64,000 nucleotides of DNA, from positions 65,088 through 129,087 of the forward strand of contig JADJUC010000013.1 of NCBI GenBank assembly GCA_016710885.1, given 5' to 3'. Positions within the stretch are counted from its first letter, which is position 1, and every line of letters starts with the position of its first letter. The DNA is from Candidatus Proximibacter danicus. GTDB lineage: Bacteria > Pseudomonadota > Gammaproteobacteria > Burkholderiales > Rhodocyclaceae. Positions 17,559 through 27,028 of the stretch are shown here, one piece after another. The position numbers were made by a program, and so were the translations under genes. Below the pieces are notes generated by a model. That model did no database searches. It had not been told where the DNA came from and saw only the letters and a program-made list of their open reading frames with translations.

Positions 17559-19262
17559 TTACAGGTCTTCAGCCAGGATCATGTCAGTCAGCCCTTTGCC
17601 GGCCGCCACCATCGGGAACACATTGGCTTCGCGGCTGGTCTGGAAGTCCATGAACACGAGGTCGTTCTTGTGCTCGGTAAAGGCCTTCTTAAGCGCCGGC
17701 TCGACATCTTCCGGGCGCTCGATACGCATGCCGACGTGGCCATAAGCCTCCGCCAGCTTGACGAAATCGGGTAAGGAATCCATGTAGGACCCCGAGTAGC
17801 GGCTACCGTAGAACATCTCTTGCCACTGCCGCACCATGCCGAGGTACCGGTTATTGAGGCTGATGATCTTGATCGGCAAACGGAACTGCTTAGCTGTCGA
17901 CAATTCCTGGATACACATCTGAATCGAGCCTTCGCCGGTAACGCAGGCGACTGTTGCATCCGGGTGGGCGAACTGCGCGCCCATGGCGTACGGCAAACCA
18001 ACGCCCATGGTGCCCAAACCACCTGAGTTGAGCCAGCGGCGGGGCTTGTCGAACTTGTAGTACTGAGCAGCCCACATTTGGTGCTGACCAACGTCGGATG
18101 CTATGTAGGCATCGCCACCGGTGATCTCGTAGAGCTTCTGCACGACATACTGCGGCATGATCAAATCGCTGTCCTGCTTGTAGCCAAGACAGTTCTGGGC
18201 ACGCCAACCATCGATGCGCGCCCACCAATCGGCGGTTTGTGCGGCATCTGGCTTAGCCCCTTCAAACAGCTTGAGCATCTCATCAAGGACATCCGGCACA
18301 TTGCCGACGATTGGAACATCGACCTTAACCCGCTTGGAAATCGAAGATGGGTCGATGTCGATGTGGATGATCTTGCGCGGCTCTTCGGCAAAATTAGCCG
18401 GGTTCCCGATGACACGGTCGTCAAAGCGAGCGCCGACAGCCAGGACCACATCGGCATAGTGCATGGCCATGTTGGCCTCGACGGTGCCGTGCATACCGAG
18501 CATGCCGAGATTCTGCCTGTCGGTTGCAGGAAAGGCGCCGAGCCCCATCAGGGTATTGGTGACCGGATAGCCAAGCTGATGCACCAACTTGGTCAGCTTT
18601 TCGGAAGCATCCGAAAGAATTGCCCCGCCGCCGACGTAGATGATTGGACGCCGGGCGTCGGCCAGCAGTTGCACGGCCTTCTTGATCTGCCCGAGATGCC
18701 CCTTGACCACCGGGTTGTACGAACGCATCTGCACCGTCTGCGGGTACTCGAACTCGCAAACCTGAGCGGTCACGTCCTTGGGAATGTCGACAACAACCGG
18801 ACCGGGACGACCGGTATTGGCGATATGAAACGCCTTCTTGATCGTCGCGGCAAGGTCACGCACGTCCTTGACCAGAAAATTGTGCTTCACGCAAGGGCGC
18901 GTGATGCCAACCATATCAACTTCCTGGAAAGCATCCAGACCGATCGCCGGCGTCGGCACCTGGCCGGACAGCACAACGATGGGAACAGAATCCATGTAGG
19001 CAGTAGCAATACCGGTCACGGCATTGGTCGCGCCGGGCCCCGAGGTAACCAACGCCACCCCGACTTTCTGGGTAGAGCGCGCATAGCCATCGGCCGCGTG
19101 CACCGCCGCCTGCTCGTGGCGCACCAGAATATGCTTGATCTGCTCTTGCTTGAACAGCTCGTCATAGAGATGCAACACAGCCCCGCCGGGATAGCCGAAC
19201 ATATATTCGACCTTTTCTTCCTGCAGGCACCTGATTACAATCTCCGCACCGGTCATCTTCAT
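17559..19262 (-). CDS. ilvB: acetolactate synthase large (catalytic) subunit
   Basis: 567 residues. A ThDP- and FAD-dependent enzyme joining two pyruvates, or pyruvate and 2-ketobutyrate. The catalytic Glu is in LVRHEQAAVHAADGYARS near residue 48. The ThDP/metal motif starts GEGSIQMCIQELSTAK (GEG replacing GDG) and ends with SLNN. The start MKMTGAEIVIRCLQ fits the family. It is the first gene of ilvB-ilvH-ilvC and is divergent from the sigma-factor gene. Confidence 0.97.
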   Translation of the reverse strand: MKMTGAEIVIRCLQEEKVEYMFGYPGGAVLHLYDELFKQEQIKHILVRHEQAAVHAADGYARSTQKVGVALVTSGPGATNAVTGIATAYMDSVPIVVLSGQVPTPAIGLDAFQEVDMVGITRPCVKHNFLVKDVRDLAATIKKAFHIANTGRPGPVVVDIPKDVTAQVCEFEYPQTVQMRSYNPVVKGHLGQIKKAVQLLADARRPIIYVGGGAILSDASEKLTKLVHQLGYPVTNTLMGLGAFPATDRQNLGMLGMHGTVEANMAMHYADVVLAVGARFDDRVIGNPANFAEEPRKIIHIDIDPSSISKRVKVDVPIVGNVPDVLDEMLKLFEGAKPDAAQTADWWARIDGWRAQNCLGYKQDSDLIMPQYVVQKLYEITGGDAYIASDVGQHQMWAAQYYKFDKPRRWLNSGGLGTMGVGLPYAMGAQFAHPDATVACVTGEGSIQMCIQELSTAKQFRLPIKIISLNNRYLGMVRQWQEMFYGSRYSGSYMDSLPDFVKLAEAYGHVGMRIERPEDVEPALKKAFTEHKNDLVFMDFQTSREANVFPMVAAGKGLTDMILAEDL

Positions 19263-19303
19263 CTGGTTCCGCCTTACAAACCTAGTTTTCGAAAAAGCGT
19301 ATA

Positions 19304-19332
19304 ACCTTATCGGTTAGGCTTCGTTTGGTCAA
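19304..19332 (-). promoter_or_regulatory. candidate promoter of the ilvB operon
   Basis: On the minus strand: TTGACC (19327-19332), 17-nt spacer, TAAGGT (19304-19309), about 42 nt before the ilvB ATG. The -35 is good and the -10 weak. It overlaps the TTG that would start the divergent sigma-factor gene, which argues for the later start of that gene. Confidence 0.4.
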
Positions 19333-19951
19333 GGCGCAGCCGTCCTTATACGGACGCCAGCCCCCTGATTTTCAGAAGGAATACCTCCTGGCAACATCAC
19401 GCGAACTGTCGGATTTTCTTGCCTCTGTCGAACGTCGCGCGTTCAGGCAGGCAACGTACGCCGTTCGCGACGACGAAAGCGCACTGGATATCGTTCAGGA
19501 TTCGATGATGAAACTCGCCGAGAAGTATGGCGATCGTCCGCCGGAAGAACTCCCCATGCTTTTCCAGCGCATTCTGCAAAACGGCATTCGCGATCACTAC
19601 CGGCGGCACAAGGTCCGTTCAACTTGGACCTCGCTGTTTTCCATGCTGACGCCAAAGGGTGAAGAGGATTTCGATCCGCTGGAAAACATGGAGGTCGAAA
19701 ACACATCGAAGCTGGCCAACACGCCGCATGAGCAGTATGAGCAGACACAGGTCATGGCCCTGATCGAGAGCGAAGTCCGCAAGCTGCCGCCACGTCAACG
19801 CGAAGCCTTCCTCATGCGTTACTGGGAGGATATGGATGTCGCCGAAACTGCGGTGGCGATGGGCTGTTCGGAGGGCAGTGTCAAAACACACTGCTCGCGA
19901 GCCACGCACGCACTGGCCACCGTGTTGAAATTAAAGGGGATTACCCTATGA
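19325..19951 (+). CDS. ECF-type RNA polymerase sigma factor
   Basis: Up to 208 residues from the TTG at 19325. A CTG at 19388 preceded by AAGGA with ideal 7-nt spacing would give a 187-residue protein starting ATSRELSDFL, and I think this is likelier. The sigma2 region (about 45-100) has ALDIVQDSMMKLAEKYGD and RILQNGIRDHYRRHKVRS. The sigma4 helix-turn-helix has LPPRQREAFLMRYWEDM and GCSEGSVKTHCSRATHAL. It is followed with ATGA overlap by a DUF3619 membrane protein, the position where anti-sigma factors usually sit. Confidence 0.85.
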   Translation: MVKAQPSLYGRQPPDFQKEYLLATSRELSDFLASVERRAFRQATYAVRDDESALDIVQDSMMKLAEKYGDRPPEELPMLFQRILQNGIRDHYRRHKVRSTWTSLFSMLTPKGEEDFDPLENMEVENTSKLANTPHEQYEQTQVMALIESEVRKLPPRQREAFLMRYWEDMDVAETAVAMGCSEGSVKTHCSRATHALATVLKLKGITL

Positions 19952-20325
19952 ACGAACTCCACTTTGCCTTTCGAATCAGGCAACACCTGAACCAGAGCCT
20001 GCAGCAAATCGATGCTGACAAGATTGAGCGCCTGAAAGCAGCCCGCCTGCGAGCGCTGTCAGTTCAGAAATTGCCGTCAACCAACCCTGTCCTGGCAGTT
20101 GCCGGCCACTTCTTCCGCTTCCATTTTGAAGGCGTCCACATACGTCACGTGCTATTGGCGCTTATTGCCGCCTTGGCTATTGGCTCCTACACCCATTGGC
20201 AGGCAGACGAGCTGGTCGCTCAGCTCTCGGATGTCGATAGCGCGCTGCTGTCGGAAGACCTGCCAATGGAAGCATTGCTTGACCAGGATTTTGACGAATG
20301 GCTAAAAAGCTCGCAGCGGCAATAA
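19948..20325 (+). CDS. DUF3619 single-pass membrane protein, putative anti-sigma factor
   Basis: 125 residues. A soluble N-terminal half (about 1-65) has ERLKAARLRALSVQ, followed by one membrane segment (about 68-86) and an acidic C-terminal tail with SEDLPMEALLDQDFDEWL. The start overlaps the sigma-factor stop by 4 bp (ATGA). The topology and coupling suggest it holds the sigma factor at the membrane. That is inference, because no ZAS-type zinc motif is present. Confidence 0.7.
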   Translation: MNELHFAFRIRQHLNQSLQQIDADKIERLKAARLRALSVQKLPSTNPVLAVAGHFFRFHFEGVHIRHVLLALIAALAIGSYTHWQADELVAQLSDVDSALLSEDLPMEALLDQDFDEWLKSSQRQ

Positions 20326-20762
20326 TCGTAGCCGCATGCCTGAGCACCTCGCTACAGGCATCGACTAACCCGGTTGTTGCCGCTACACCGCCACAACCTT
20401 CCTGGAGCGCCCTCGGCAAGGAACAGCAGGTGATACTTGCCCCGCTCGCAGCGGAGTGGAACAGCATGGAAAATTATCGGCGCAAAAAATGGCTAGGCGT
20501 CGCGCAGCGTTACAAAAACATGACCCCGGACGAGCAACAGCGCCTGCAGAAAAAAATGCAGGAATGGGCCAGAATGACGCCGCAACAACGTCTCGCTGCC
20601 CGGGAAAAATACAACAAATTCAAAAACATGAGCCCGGAAGAAAAAGCAGTAGTGAAGCAGAAATGGCAGGAATATAAACAACTGCCTGAAGACGAAAAAC
20701 AGCGGATCAGCGGCCCACCTCGCAGCGACTCCGCGCCCCCCACACCCCCGGAAAGCAAGTAG
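20298..20762 (+). CDS. DUF3106 exported protein
   Basis: 154 residues. The signal peptide ends near Leu-Gln-Ala. The mature part has repeated W-x-(R/K)-(M/L)-(T/S)-P-(E/D) units (KNMTPDEQQRLQKKMQEW, ARMTPQQRLAAREKY, KNMSPEEKAVVKQKWQEY), typical of DUF3106. The tail is Pro/Ser-rich. It overlaps the DUF3619 gene by 28 nt. Probably a periplasmic sensor or target of the sigma-factor system; function is not established. Confidence 0.8.
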   Translation: MAKKLAAAIIVAACLSTSLQASTNPVVAATPPQPSWSALGKEQQVILAPLAAEWNSMENYRRKKWLGVAQRYKNMTPDEQQRLQKKMQEWARMTPQQRLAAREKYNKFKNMSPEEKAVVKQKWQEYKQLPEDEKQRISGPPRSDSAPPTPPESK

Positions 20763-20767
20763 CCCCG

Positions 20768-21193
20768 ATGTCCACCACCATCTCCGGCACACCTCCCGGC
20801 ATTGGCCGACGCCTTGCTGCCATGCTCTACGAAGCCCTGCTAGTCACTGCTGTGCTTGCCGTCGCCTTCTTTCTGCCACATGTGTTGCTTGGCGCCTTTG
20901 CCAATATCCAAGCGCCCCATGTGGTAAGCAAGGTCCATTTCTTTCTGGTCTTGTTGATCTATTTCTGCTGGTTCTGGGTCAACGGCGGGCAAACACTGGC
21001 CATGAAGACATGGCGGATTCGTGTTGTCGACATTCGTGGTGGCAAACTGCGGCCGGCACAGGCGGTGCTCCGCTACATGGCCGCCTGGTTCAGCATCGCC
21101 TGTTTCGGGATCGGCATCCTCTGGGCGCTATTCGACCGGGATCGGCAATTCCTGCACGATCACATTGCCGACACCCGGATTGTTCACGCCTGA
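20768..21193 (+). CDS. RDD family membrane protein
   Basis: 141 residues with about three membrane segments. It shows Arg in GIGRRLAAMLYEALL and the paired acids in RDRQFLHDHIADTRIV, matching the RDD family of unknown function. It starts 5 bp after the DUF3106 gene and is likely the last gene of the sigma-factor operon. Confidence 0.85.
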   Translation: MSTTISGTPPGIGRRLAAMLYEALLVTAVLAVAFFLPHVLLGAFANIQAPHVVSKVHFFLVLLIYFCWFWVNGGQTLAMKTWRIRVVDIRGGKLRPAQAVLRYMAAWFSIACFGIGILWALFDRDRQFLHDHIADTRIVHA

Positions 21194-21206
21194 AGTTGCG
21201 ATAGCC

Positions 21207-22280
21207 CTAACGGCGCTCCACCCACCACAGCATGCCGGCAGCCGCCATCATGAACAATAAAGAGGGTGCAGCAGCGCTAGTAAACGCGGGCCAGCTGTTA
21301 ATTGCGCCAAGGTTGGAAAATAGGCCGTTCAAAAGGTGGAATAGCACACCGATCATGACGCCGGCGAATATTTTGAGACTGACGCCGGCAACCCGGTTGT
21401 GGGTGTACCCGAATGGCAGGGCGAGAGCGATCATGACCAGCACGGCAAGCGGATAAACCACCTTCTTCCACTGCGCGATTTCGTAACGTTGGGTTTTCTG
21501 CTTATTGACGCGTAAATGATTGATGTAAGACGTCAAATGCAGCAAGGACATACTCTCTGGCTTCACCAGAAGGACTGCCAGAATATCCGGATTCAGCGCC
21601 GACCCCCAGACCAGTTCGGGTTCGGTACTGACACTGCCACGATTGCCGTCAAGTTTCGTGCGTACCACATTCTTCAGTTTCCAACTGGCCGGCGGCAGGT
21701 ACTCCCCCTCCTCCGCTTCGCTCACCGACAGCAGGCGGGCCTGCTTGTCGAATTCGTAGATGCGGATGCTGCGCAACTGGTTATCCGGCGTCACGGCACG
21801 CACATTGACAAAGGTCATGTCATCCTTGACCCACAAGCCGGTGCGATATTCCTGCGCAATCAACTTGCCGACAGCACTCAGCCGCAGTTGTCGAGCGGCC
21901 CGCTCTGCCGGCGGCGCGACCAACTCCCCCATCAACAGCGTAATCATCCCGAAAACCGTTGCGATCTGGAGCAAGGTAAGCAACAGCCTGCCTGTCGACA
22001 GGCCGGAAGCACGCAGAACCGTTATTTCAGAATGCCGGGCAAGGGTTGAAAGGGCGTAAAGCGCCCCGATCAATACCGCAATCGGCATCAACTCGTAAAT
22101 CCGCCCCGGCAGACGCAACAGGATGAACCCCATGGCGTGGAGCAGTTGGTAGCCCCCCTTGCCGACATCGCGTAATTCACCGATCAGATCAAAGAAACTG
22201 AAGAGCGCAAGAAAAGCGACCAGCACCAGCAAAACAGCTGCCGAGACTTCCTTCGCCAAATAGCGTTGATAGAGTTTCAT
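21207..22280 (-). CDS. lptG: LPS export ABC transporter permease LptG
   Basis: 357 residues from the ATG at 22280, which overlaps the lptF stop by 4 bp. An inner-membrane permease that, with LptF and the LptB ATPases, extracts lipopolysaccharide and passes it to LptC/LptA. The N-terminus has MKLYQRYLAKEV and FFDLIGELRDVGKGGY. Six membrane segments flank a periplasmic beta-jellyroll. The lptB, lptC and lptA genes are not in this window. Confidence 0.94.
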   Translation of the reverse strand: MKLYQRYLAKEVSAAVLLVLVAFLALFSFFDLIGELRDVGKGGYQLLHAMGFILLRLPGRIYELMPIAVLIGALYALSTLARHSEITVLRASGLSTGRLLLTLLQIATVFGMITLLMGELVAPPAERAARQLRLSAVGKLIAQEYRTGLWVKDDMTFVNVRAVTPDNQLRSIRIYEFDKQARLLSVSEAEEGEYLPPASWKLKNVVRTKLDGNRGSVSTEPELVWGSALNPDILAVLLVKPESMSLLHLTSYINHLRVNKQKTQRYEIAQWKKVVYPLAVLVMIALALPFGYTHNRVAGVSLKIFAGVMIGVLFHLLNGLFSNLGAINSWPAFTSAAAPSLLFMMAAAGMLWWVERR

Positions 22281-23356
22281 CGCCGCAGTCGCAGGAAGGA
22301 AAAGACAGCGATACGCCGGGCGAACAACAAGGGCAGCGCAACGATCATCAGCAGATGCACGGATAGCAAACCGACCAGCAATGACACTCGCCCCTGTGCC
22401 ACCCACGCCTGCACCATCTGCAGCATGTTGCTATAGATCATGTACACGAGCAGGGCCAGAATCAGGTTGGCCGAGCGACCGGCGCGTGGATTGACGAATG
22501 AAAGCGGAATGGCCAGCAGGGCGAGAACAACCGCCGAGATCGGCACGTTGATGCGCCAGAGCAACTCGGCAAGGTCGCGACGATTGTCCGAGCGCAGCAG
22601 ATCAAGCGACGACTCCCCGGCGACCGTACGCTCGATACCACGCGCCTCGCGGGTTTCAACCCGCAGGGCATAGCGGTCAAAGTTCATGATTCTGAATTCA
22701 GGGGTTCCGGGGACCACCTCGTAGCGACGCCCCTCTTCCAGCACCATGAAACGGTCGCCGTTTTCGGCCGTTTCCTGATAGCCCTTGCTCGCCATCGTCA
22801 CGCCAAGCTTGCCGTGCTGCACGGCACTGATGAAAACATTTCTGACGAAGGTCTGGTCTTCACCAATGGCTTCGACGAAAACGACGCGTTCGGTCGAAGC
22901 CGCCTCCTTGAAACTTCCTGGCGCCACCTGCGAGGCGTCGCTACGCACCTGCATCTTCTGCTTGAACTCGGTACTCATCCGGTTGGACCACGGAGAAAGC
23001 ACCAAAGTCAGTGCCGCAATGGCGGCCACGAGAGGTATTGCGAAAACCAGTACCGGACGTATCCAGGCGGTAAGCGATAAGCCAGAAGAGAACCAGACAA
23101 CCATCTCGGAATCGCGATAACTCCGTGACAAAGACAACAAAATCGCAACAAACAGGGTCAGAGAGAGCAAATACGCAGAATAGTTCAAGGCAGCAAAACC
23201 GAGCAAAGCCAAAACGGCTTCGGAAGAGACCTTGCCGGCGGCCGCATCCCCCAGCAGACGAATCGCCTGAATGGAGACCATGATGGCAAATAGCGCGACA
23301 AAGATGCCGGCGGCAGAATGTGCGAATTCGCGCCTGACGGCACGCTGGAAAACCAT
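22277..23356 (-). CDS. lptF: LPS export ABC transporter permease LptF
   Basis: 359 residues from the ATG at 23356 (MVFQRAVRREFAHSAAG). Six membrane segments and a periplasmic domain (about 125-260) with FVRNVFISAVQ. It is the partner permease of LptG, and the two are translationally coupled. It is divergent from pepA, with the usual lptF-pepA arrangement seen in E. coli and many proteobacteria. Confidence 0.94.
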   Translation of the reverse strand: MVFQRAVRREFAHSAAGIFVALFAIMVSIQAIRLLGDAAAGKVSSEAVLALLGFAALNYSAYLLSLTLFVAILLSLSRSYRDSEMVVWFSSGLSLTAWIRPVLVFAIPLVAAIAALTLVLSPWSNRMSTEFKQKMQVRSDASQVAPGSFKEAASTERVVFVEAIGEDQTFVRNVFISAVQHGKLGVTMASKGYQETAENGDRFMVLEEGRRYEVVPGTPEFRIMNFDRYALRVETREARGIERTVAGESSLDLLRSDNRRDLAELLWRINVPISAVVLALLAIPLSFVNPRAGRSANLILALLVYMIYSNMLQMVQAWVAQGRVSLLVGLLSVHLLMIVALPLLFARRIAVFSFLRLRR

Positions 23357-23359
23357 GCT

Positions 23360-23389
23360 TTGACTTCTGCGAAAAGCTGCGGTGATAAT
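23360..23389 (+). promoter_or_regulatory. sigma70-type promoter of pepA
   Basis: TTGACT (23360-23365), 18-nt spacer, GATAAT (23384-23389), about 38 nt before the pepA GTG. Confidence 0.6.
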
Positions 23390-23426
23390 CAGGTTTCTGC
23401 TGAAAACCTGCATAAAGGAGCGGCGA

Positions 23427-24923
23427 GTGGAATTTAGCATAAAAAGCGGAAGTCCGGAAAAGCAGCGCAGCGCCTGTGTCGTCGTCGGCGTCTTCGAACC
23501 GCGCAAGCTGACCCTGCCCGGCGAACTGCTCGATAACGCCTCTCAGCACCACCTTTCCGACATCATTCGCCGGGGCGACATGGAAGGAAAGGCGGGCACC
23601 ACCCTGCTTCTGCACAATGTCCCGGGCACGCTGTGTGATCGCGTCCTGCTGGTCGGCCTCGGCAAGGAAAAGGAATTCCGCGAAAAAGAGTTCTGCCAAG
23701 CCATCCGCATTGCGGTCAAAACCCTCAACGAAACAGGCTCTTTCGATGGCACCGTCTTCCTGACCGAAACTCCAGTGAAAAAGCGCAGCGTGGCATGGCG
23801 CGTTCGACAGGCGGCCATCGTTACACAGGAAACCACTTATCGTTTTGACCAGTTCAAGAGCAAGAAGGACGAAGTCCGCCGCCCGCTGCGAAAACTAACC
23901 TTCGCCGTTGAACGTCGCAGCGAACTGAACCCCGCCGAAGATGCCCTGGCGCAGGGACTTTCCATTGCGGAAGGCATGGCACTGGCCAAGAATCTTGGCA
24001 ACCGGCCGGGCAATGTCTGCACTCCCACTCATCTTGCCGAAACCGCCCAGAAAATGGCGGAGGAGCACGGCCTTGAAATCCAGGTGCTCGAACGTTCCGA
24101 CATGGAAGTACTGGGGATGGGCTCGCTGCTTTCCGTCGCACAAGGATCGATTCAGCCACCCAAACTGATCGTCCTGCATCACAAGGGCGGCAAGAGCGAC
24201 GAGAAACCGGTGGTCCTGGTTGGCAAGGGCATAACCTTTGACACTGGCGGCATCTCGCTCAAGCCCGGCCCGGAAATGGACGAGATGAAGTTCGATATGT
24301 GCGGTGCCGCCAGCGTGCTCGGCACAATCAAGGCTGCCGCACTGATGAAGCTGCCGATCAATCTGACCGTTGTTGTGCCCACCGCCGAAAACATGCCCGG
24401 TGGCGGCGCCAGCAAGCCGGGGGATATCGTCACCTCAATGTCTGGCCAGACCATCGAGATTCTCAACACCGATGCCGAAGGCCGCCTGGTTCTGTGCGAC
24501 GCACTGACCTACGTCGAGCGCTTTGAACCAGACACGGTGATCGACGTCGCAACGCTGACCGGCGCCTGCGTTATCGCGCTCGGGCATGTCACCAGTGGCC
24601 TTTTCGCCAACAAGGATAGCCTTGCGCGCGATCTTACCGATGCCGGGGAGGAAGCCAATGACCGTGCCTGGCAAATGCCGCTGTGGGACGACTATCAGGA
24701 ACAGCTGAAGAGCAACTTCGCCGACATGGCCAACATCGGCGGCCGTGCAGCCGGTTCCGTAACGGCAGCCTGTTTCCTGTCGCGCTTCACCAAGAAATAC
24801 GACTGGGCGCACCTCGACATTGCCGGCACGGCCTGGAAATCGGGCGGAGAAAAAGGTGCCACCGGCCGCCCGGTGCCGCTGTTGACCCACTATCTGCTGC
24901 AACGCGCCGGGAAGCTCAATTGA
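23427..24923 (+). CDS. pepA: leucyl aminopeptidase (M17)
   Basis: 498 residues from the GTG at 23427, which has AAAGGAG 6 nt upstream; no good ATG exists. A two-zinc cytosolic aminopeptidase, also an Xer-site DNA-binding protein in E. coli. Metal and catalytic residues are seen in VLVGKGITFDTGGISLKP, DMCGAASVLG and the signature NTDAEGRL. It is divergent from lptF and overlaps holC. Confidence 0.95.
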   Translation: MEFSIKSGSPEKQRSACVVVGVFEPRKLTLPGELLDNASQHHLSDIIRRGDMEGKAGTTLLLHNVPGTLCDRVLLVGLGKEKEFREKEFCQAIRIAVKTLNETGSFDGTVFLTETPVKKRSVAWRVRQAAIVTQETTYRFDQFKSKKDEVRRPLRKLTFAVERRSELNPAEDALAQGLSIAEGMALAKNLGNRPGNVCTPTHLAETAQKMAEEHGLEIQVLERSDMEVLGMGSLLSVAQGSIQPPKLIVLHHKGGKSDEKPVVLVGKGITFDTGGISLKPGPEMDEMKFDMCGAASVLGTIKAAALMKLPINLTVVVPTAENMPGGGASKPGDIVTSMSGQTIEILNTDAEGRLVLCDALTYVERFEPDTVIDVATLTGACVIALGHVTSGLFANKDSLARDLTDAGEEANDRAWQMPLWDDYQEQLKSNFADMANIGGRAAGSVTAACFLSRFTKKYDWAHLDIAGTAWKSGGEKGATGRPVPLLTHYLLQRAGKLN

Positions 24924-25345
24924 CCCAAGTCTTTTTCTATCACGGCGCCGCTGACCGCATCCTCGCGGCGGCAGGCCTGATCGCCAAGGCCTGTGCCCAG
25001 AAAAAAGCGCTGCTCGTCTATGCGCCAGACCCTGTCGTGGCGAGCGCATTGGACCGCGCCTTGTGGGTGAATAACCCGACCAGTTTTGTCCCACATGTGG
25101 ATGCCGCCTCGCCGCTGGCCGGAGAAACGCCCGTATTGATTACCGGCAATCTCGAACAATTGCCACAAGATGAGCGCCTGATGAACCTTTCCGGCGAAGT
25201 ACCGCCCGGTTTCTCGCGTTTTTCCAGCCTCATCGAAGTGGTCAGCGAAGCACCGGAGATCCGGCAACCGGCGCGGGAACGCTTCAAATTCTACAAGGAC
25301 CGGGGTTACGAAATTCAGACCCTTGATCTGACGGGAAAAGCCTGA
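24920..25345 (+). CDS. holC: DNA polymerase III chi subunit
   Basis: 141 residues from a TTG at 24920 that overlaps the pepA stop. The chi fold motif TQVFFYHGAADRILAAAGLI and the C-terminal FKFYKDRGYEIQTLD are recognisable. Chi links the clamp loader (via psi) to SSB. The pepA-holC-valS order is conserved in many proteobacteria; here valS is about 5 kb further on with two signalling genes inserted between. Confidence 0.9.
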   Translation: MTQVFFYHGAADRILAAAGLIAKACAQKKALLVYAPDPVVASALDRALWVNNPTSFVPHVDAASPLAGETPVLITGNLEQLPQDERLMNLSGEVPPGFSRFSSLIEVVSEAPEIRQPARERFKFYKDRGYEIQTLDLTGKA

Positions 25346-25743
25346 TGAGCAGCGACGATATTGTTTCCCGCGCTGACTCGCTGATGCGCCGCCGGCGCAG
25401 CTTTGTCGCAGGTGCCGCGCCAGGCTTTATTGCCCTCGAACCACCAGAGGAAGCAGACATCCCGGTGCTGACCGAGGAAGTCATGCCGGAAATGCCCGCC
25501 GCCAGCATGTCTCGCCAACGCTTCGACGAAACCATGGCCGCGCAGCTAGCCTCGGAATTTGCCCACGCCCTCGAGCGCCGCCTGGCTACCGAGCTGCCGA
25601 GCATGGTTGAAGCCAGCCTCGCCGTACTTGAAGCGGACCTGAGGCGCGGCATCCTCGATACCGCCGACGCTGCCATAAAGGATTTTCTTGCCCGTCGCGA
25701 GCAGTTGCGCCTACCGCTCGACGAGCCGAACAAGGCTGGCTGA
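25345..25743 (+). CDS. conserved hypothetical protein downstream of holC
   Basis: 132 residues, mostly helical and acidic. An Arg-rich SLMRRRRSFV lies near the N-terminus and helices with ALERRLATELPSMVEASL follow. No membrane segments. The ATG overlaps the holC TGA by one base, so it is in the same operon. It resembles short betaproteobacterial proteins found next to holC. Function is unknown. Confidence 0.65.
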   Translation: MSSDDIVSRADSLMRRRRSFVAGAAPGFIALEPPEEADIPVLTEEVMPEMPAASMSRQRFDETMAAQLASEFAHALERRLATELPSMVEASLAVLEADLRRGILDTADAAIKDFLARREQLRLPLDEPNKAG

Positions 25744-25774
25744 AGCCCTTCCGTCCATAACCGATTTCTGACAA

Positions 25775-27028
25775 TTGCCCACAGCCATCAGACTCGTAAT
25801 CTCCCGGAAATCGCTGTTTCTCCTGCTTGCCATTGCCGCTCTCCTTGGTCTGGGTCAGTGGTTATCGCGTTCGCCTGCGGCGACGCCGATCCGTATTGGC
25901 GTACTGCACTCGCTGACCGGCACAATGTCCGTCAGCGAGGCCCCGCTGGTAGACGCTGTGCGTCTCGCCGTGGAAGAAATCAACGCCAGCGGCGGCCTTC
26001 TCGGCCGACAAGTGGAACTGGTGCTGGCCGACAGTCGCTCCGACTCCACGGTAGCTGCCGCCGAAGCCGAACGCCTGATTGTGGAGGAAAAAGTCAGCGC
26101 CCTCTTCGCCTGCTGGACCTCGGCCTGCCGCAAGGCGGTCAAGCCCATAGTCGAAAAACATCGGCATCTGATGTTCTATCCGCTGCAGTACGAGGGTATG
26201 GAGGCTTCGCCAAACATCATCTATACCGGCTCGGCCCCGAGCCAGCAGATCATCCCGGGCACCCGATGGGCGCTCGACCATTTCGGCAAACACGTTTACC
26301 TGATCGGGTCCGACTACATTTTTCCGCGCACAGCCAACCGTATCATCCGCGACTTGGTCGGTGTTGTCGGCGGCAAAGTCCTGCAGGAGCGATACGTGCC
26401 GCTTGGGGCAGACCCGAGCGCGCTGATCACGAAAGACCTGCGCCAACAGCAACCCAGCGTAATCCTCAACACGCTGAACGGAGACAGCAACAAGCACTTT
26501 TTCCGCGCCCTGCACGAAGCCGGACTCGACCGGATTCCGGTCATGTCATTCAGCGTTGCCGAGGTCGAGCTCGGTGCATTCATCTCCGACGCCCACCCGG
26601 CCCACTACGCCACCTGGAGCTATTTCCAGAGCTTGCCCGATGACGACAACCAGCGCTTCGTCAAAGCCTTCCAGGCGCGCTTCGGCAAGAACCGGGTAAC
26701 CAGTGACCCGATCGAGGCTGCCTATAGCGGCATTCGGCTCTGGGCCAACGCCGTGCGAGAAGCGGCTTCTGCAGCACCGGAACAAGTCAATCCGGTCATT
26801 GGGCGACAGACTCTGCCGGGTCCTTCCGGGGTCGTCGCAGTCGATGCCAGCACCCGTCATCTATGGAAGATGGTACGTATTGGCAAAGCGCGCGCCGATG
26901 GCCAATTCGACCAGATCGAGGCTTCCGCGACAACCGTGCGCCCGGCGCCGTTTCCCGCCTACCGCAGTATTGAGGCCTGGCGACGCCTCATCGCCGAGTT
27001 CGAAGCGGCTGCGGAGCCAAAACCGTGA
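25775..27028 (+). CDS. UrtA/LivJ-type periplasmic substrate-binding protein
   Basis: 417 residues. An uncleaved-anchor or signal segment (about 10-30) precedes a type I periplasmic binding fold: IRIGVLHSLTGTMSVSEAPLVDAV, then INASGGLLGRQVEL and LFACWTSACRKAVKPIVE, then FYPLQYEGMEASPNIIYTG. The sequence is closest in character to urea/short-amide binding proteins (UrtA, AmiC). No ABC permease or ATPase gene is nearby. The stop overlaps the next gene (GTGA), so it probably serves as a sensor partner for that protein rather than a transporter component. The start is a TTG with weak support. Confidence 0.8.
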   Translation: MPTAIRLVISRKSLFLLLAIAALLGLGQWLSRSPAATPIRIGVLHSLTGTMSVSEAPLVDAVRLAVEEINASGGLLGRQVELVLADSRSDSTVAAAEAERLIVEEKVSALFACWTSACRKAVKPIVEKHRHLMFYPLQYEGMEASPNIIYTGSAPSQQIIPGTRWALDHFGKHVYLIGSDYIFPRTANRIIRDLVGVVGGKVLQERYVPLGADPSALITKDLRQQQPSVILNTLNGDSNKHFFRALHEAGLDRIPVMSFSVAEVELGAFISDAHPAHYATWSYFQSLPDDDNQRFVKAFQARFGKNRVTSDPIEAAYSGIRLWANAVREAASAAPEQVNPVIGRQTLPGPSGVVAVDASTRHLWKMVRIGKARADGQFDQIEASATTVRPAPFPAYRSIEAWRRLIAEFEAAAEPKP

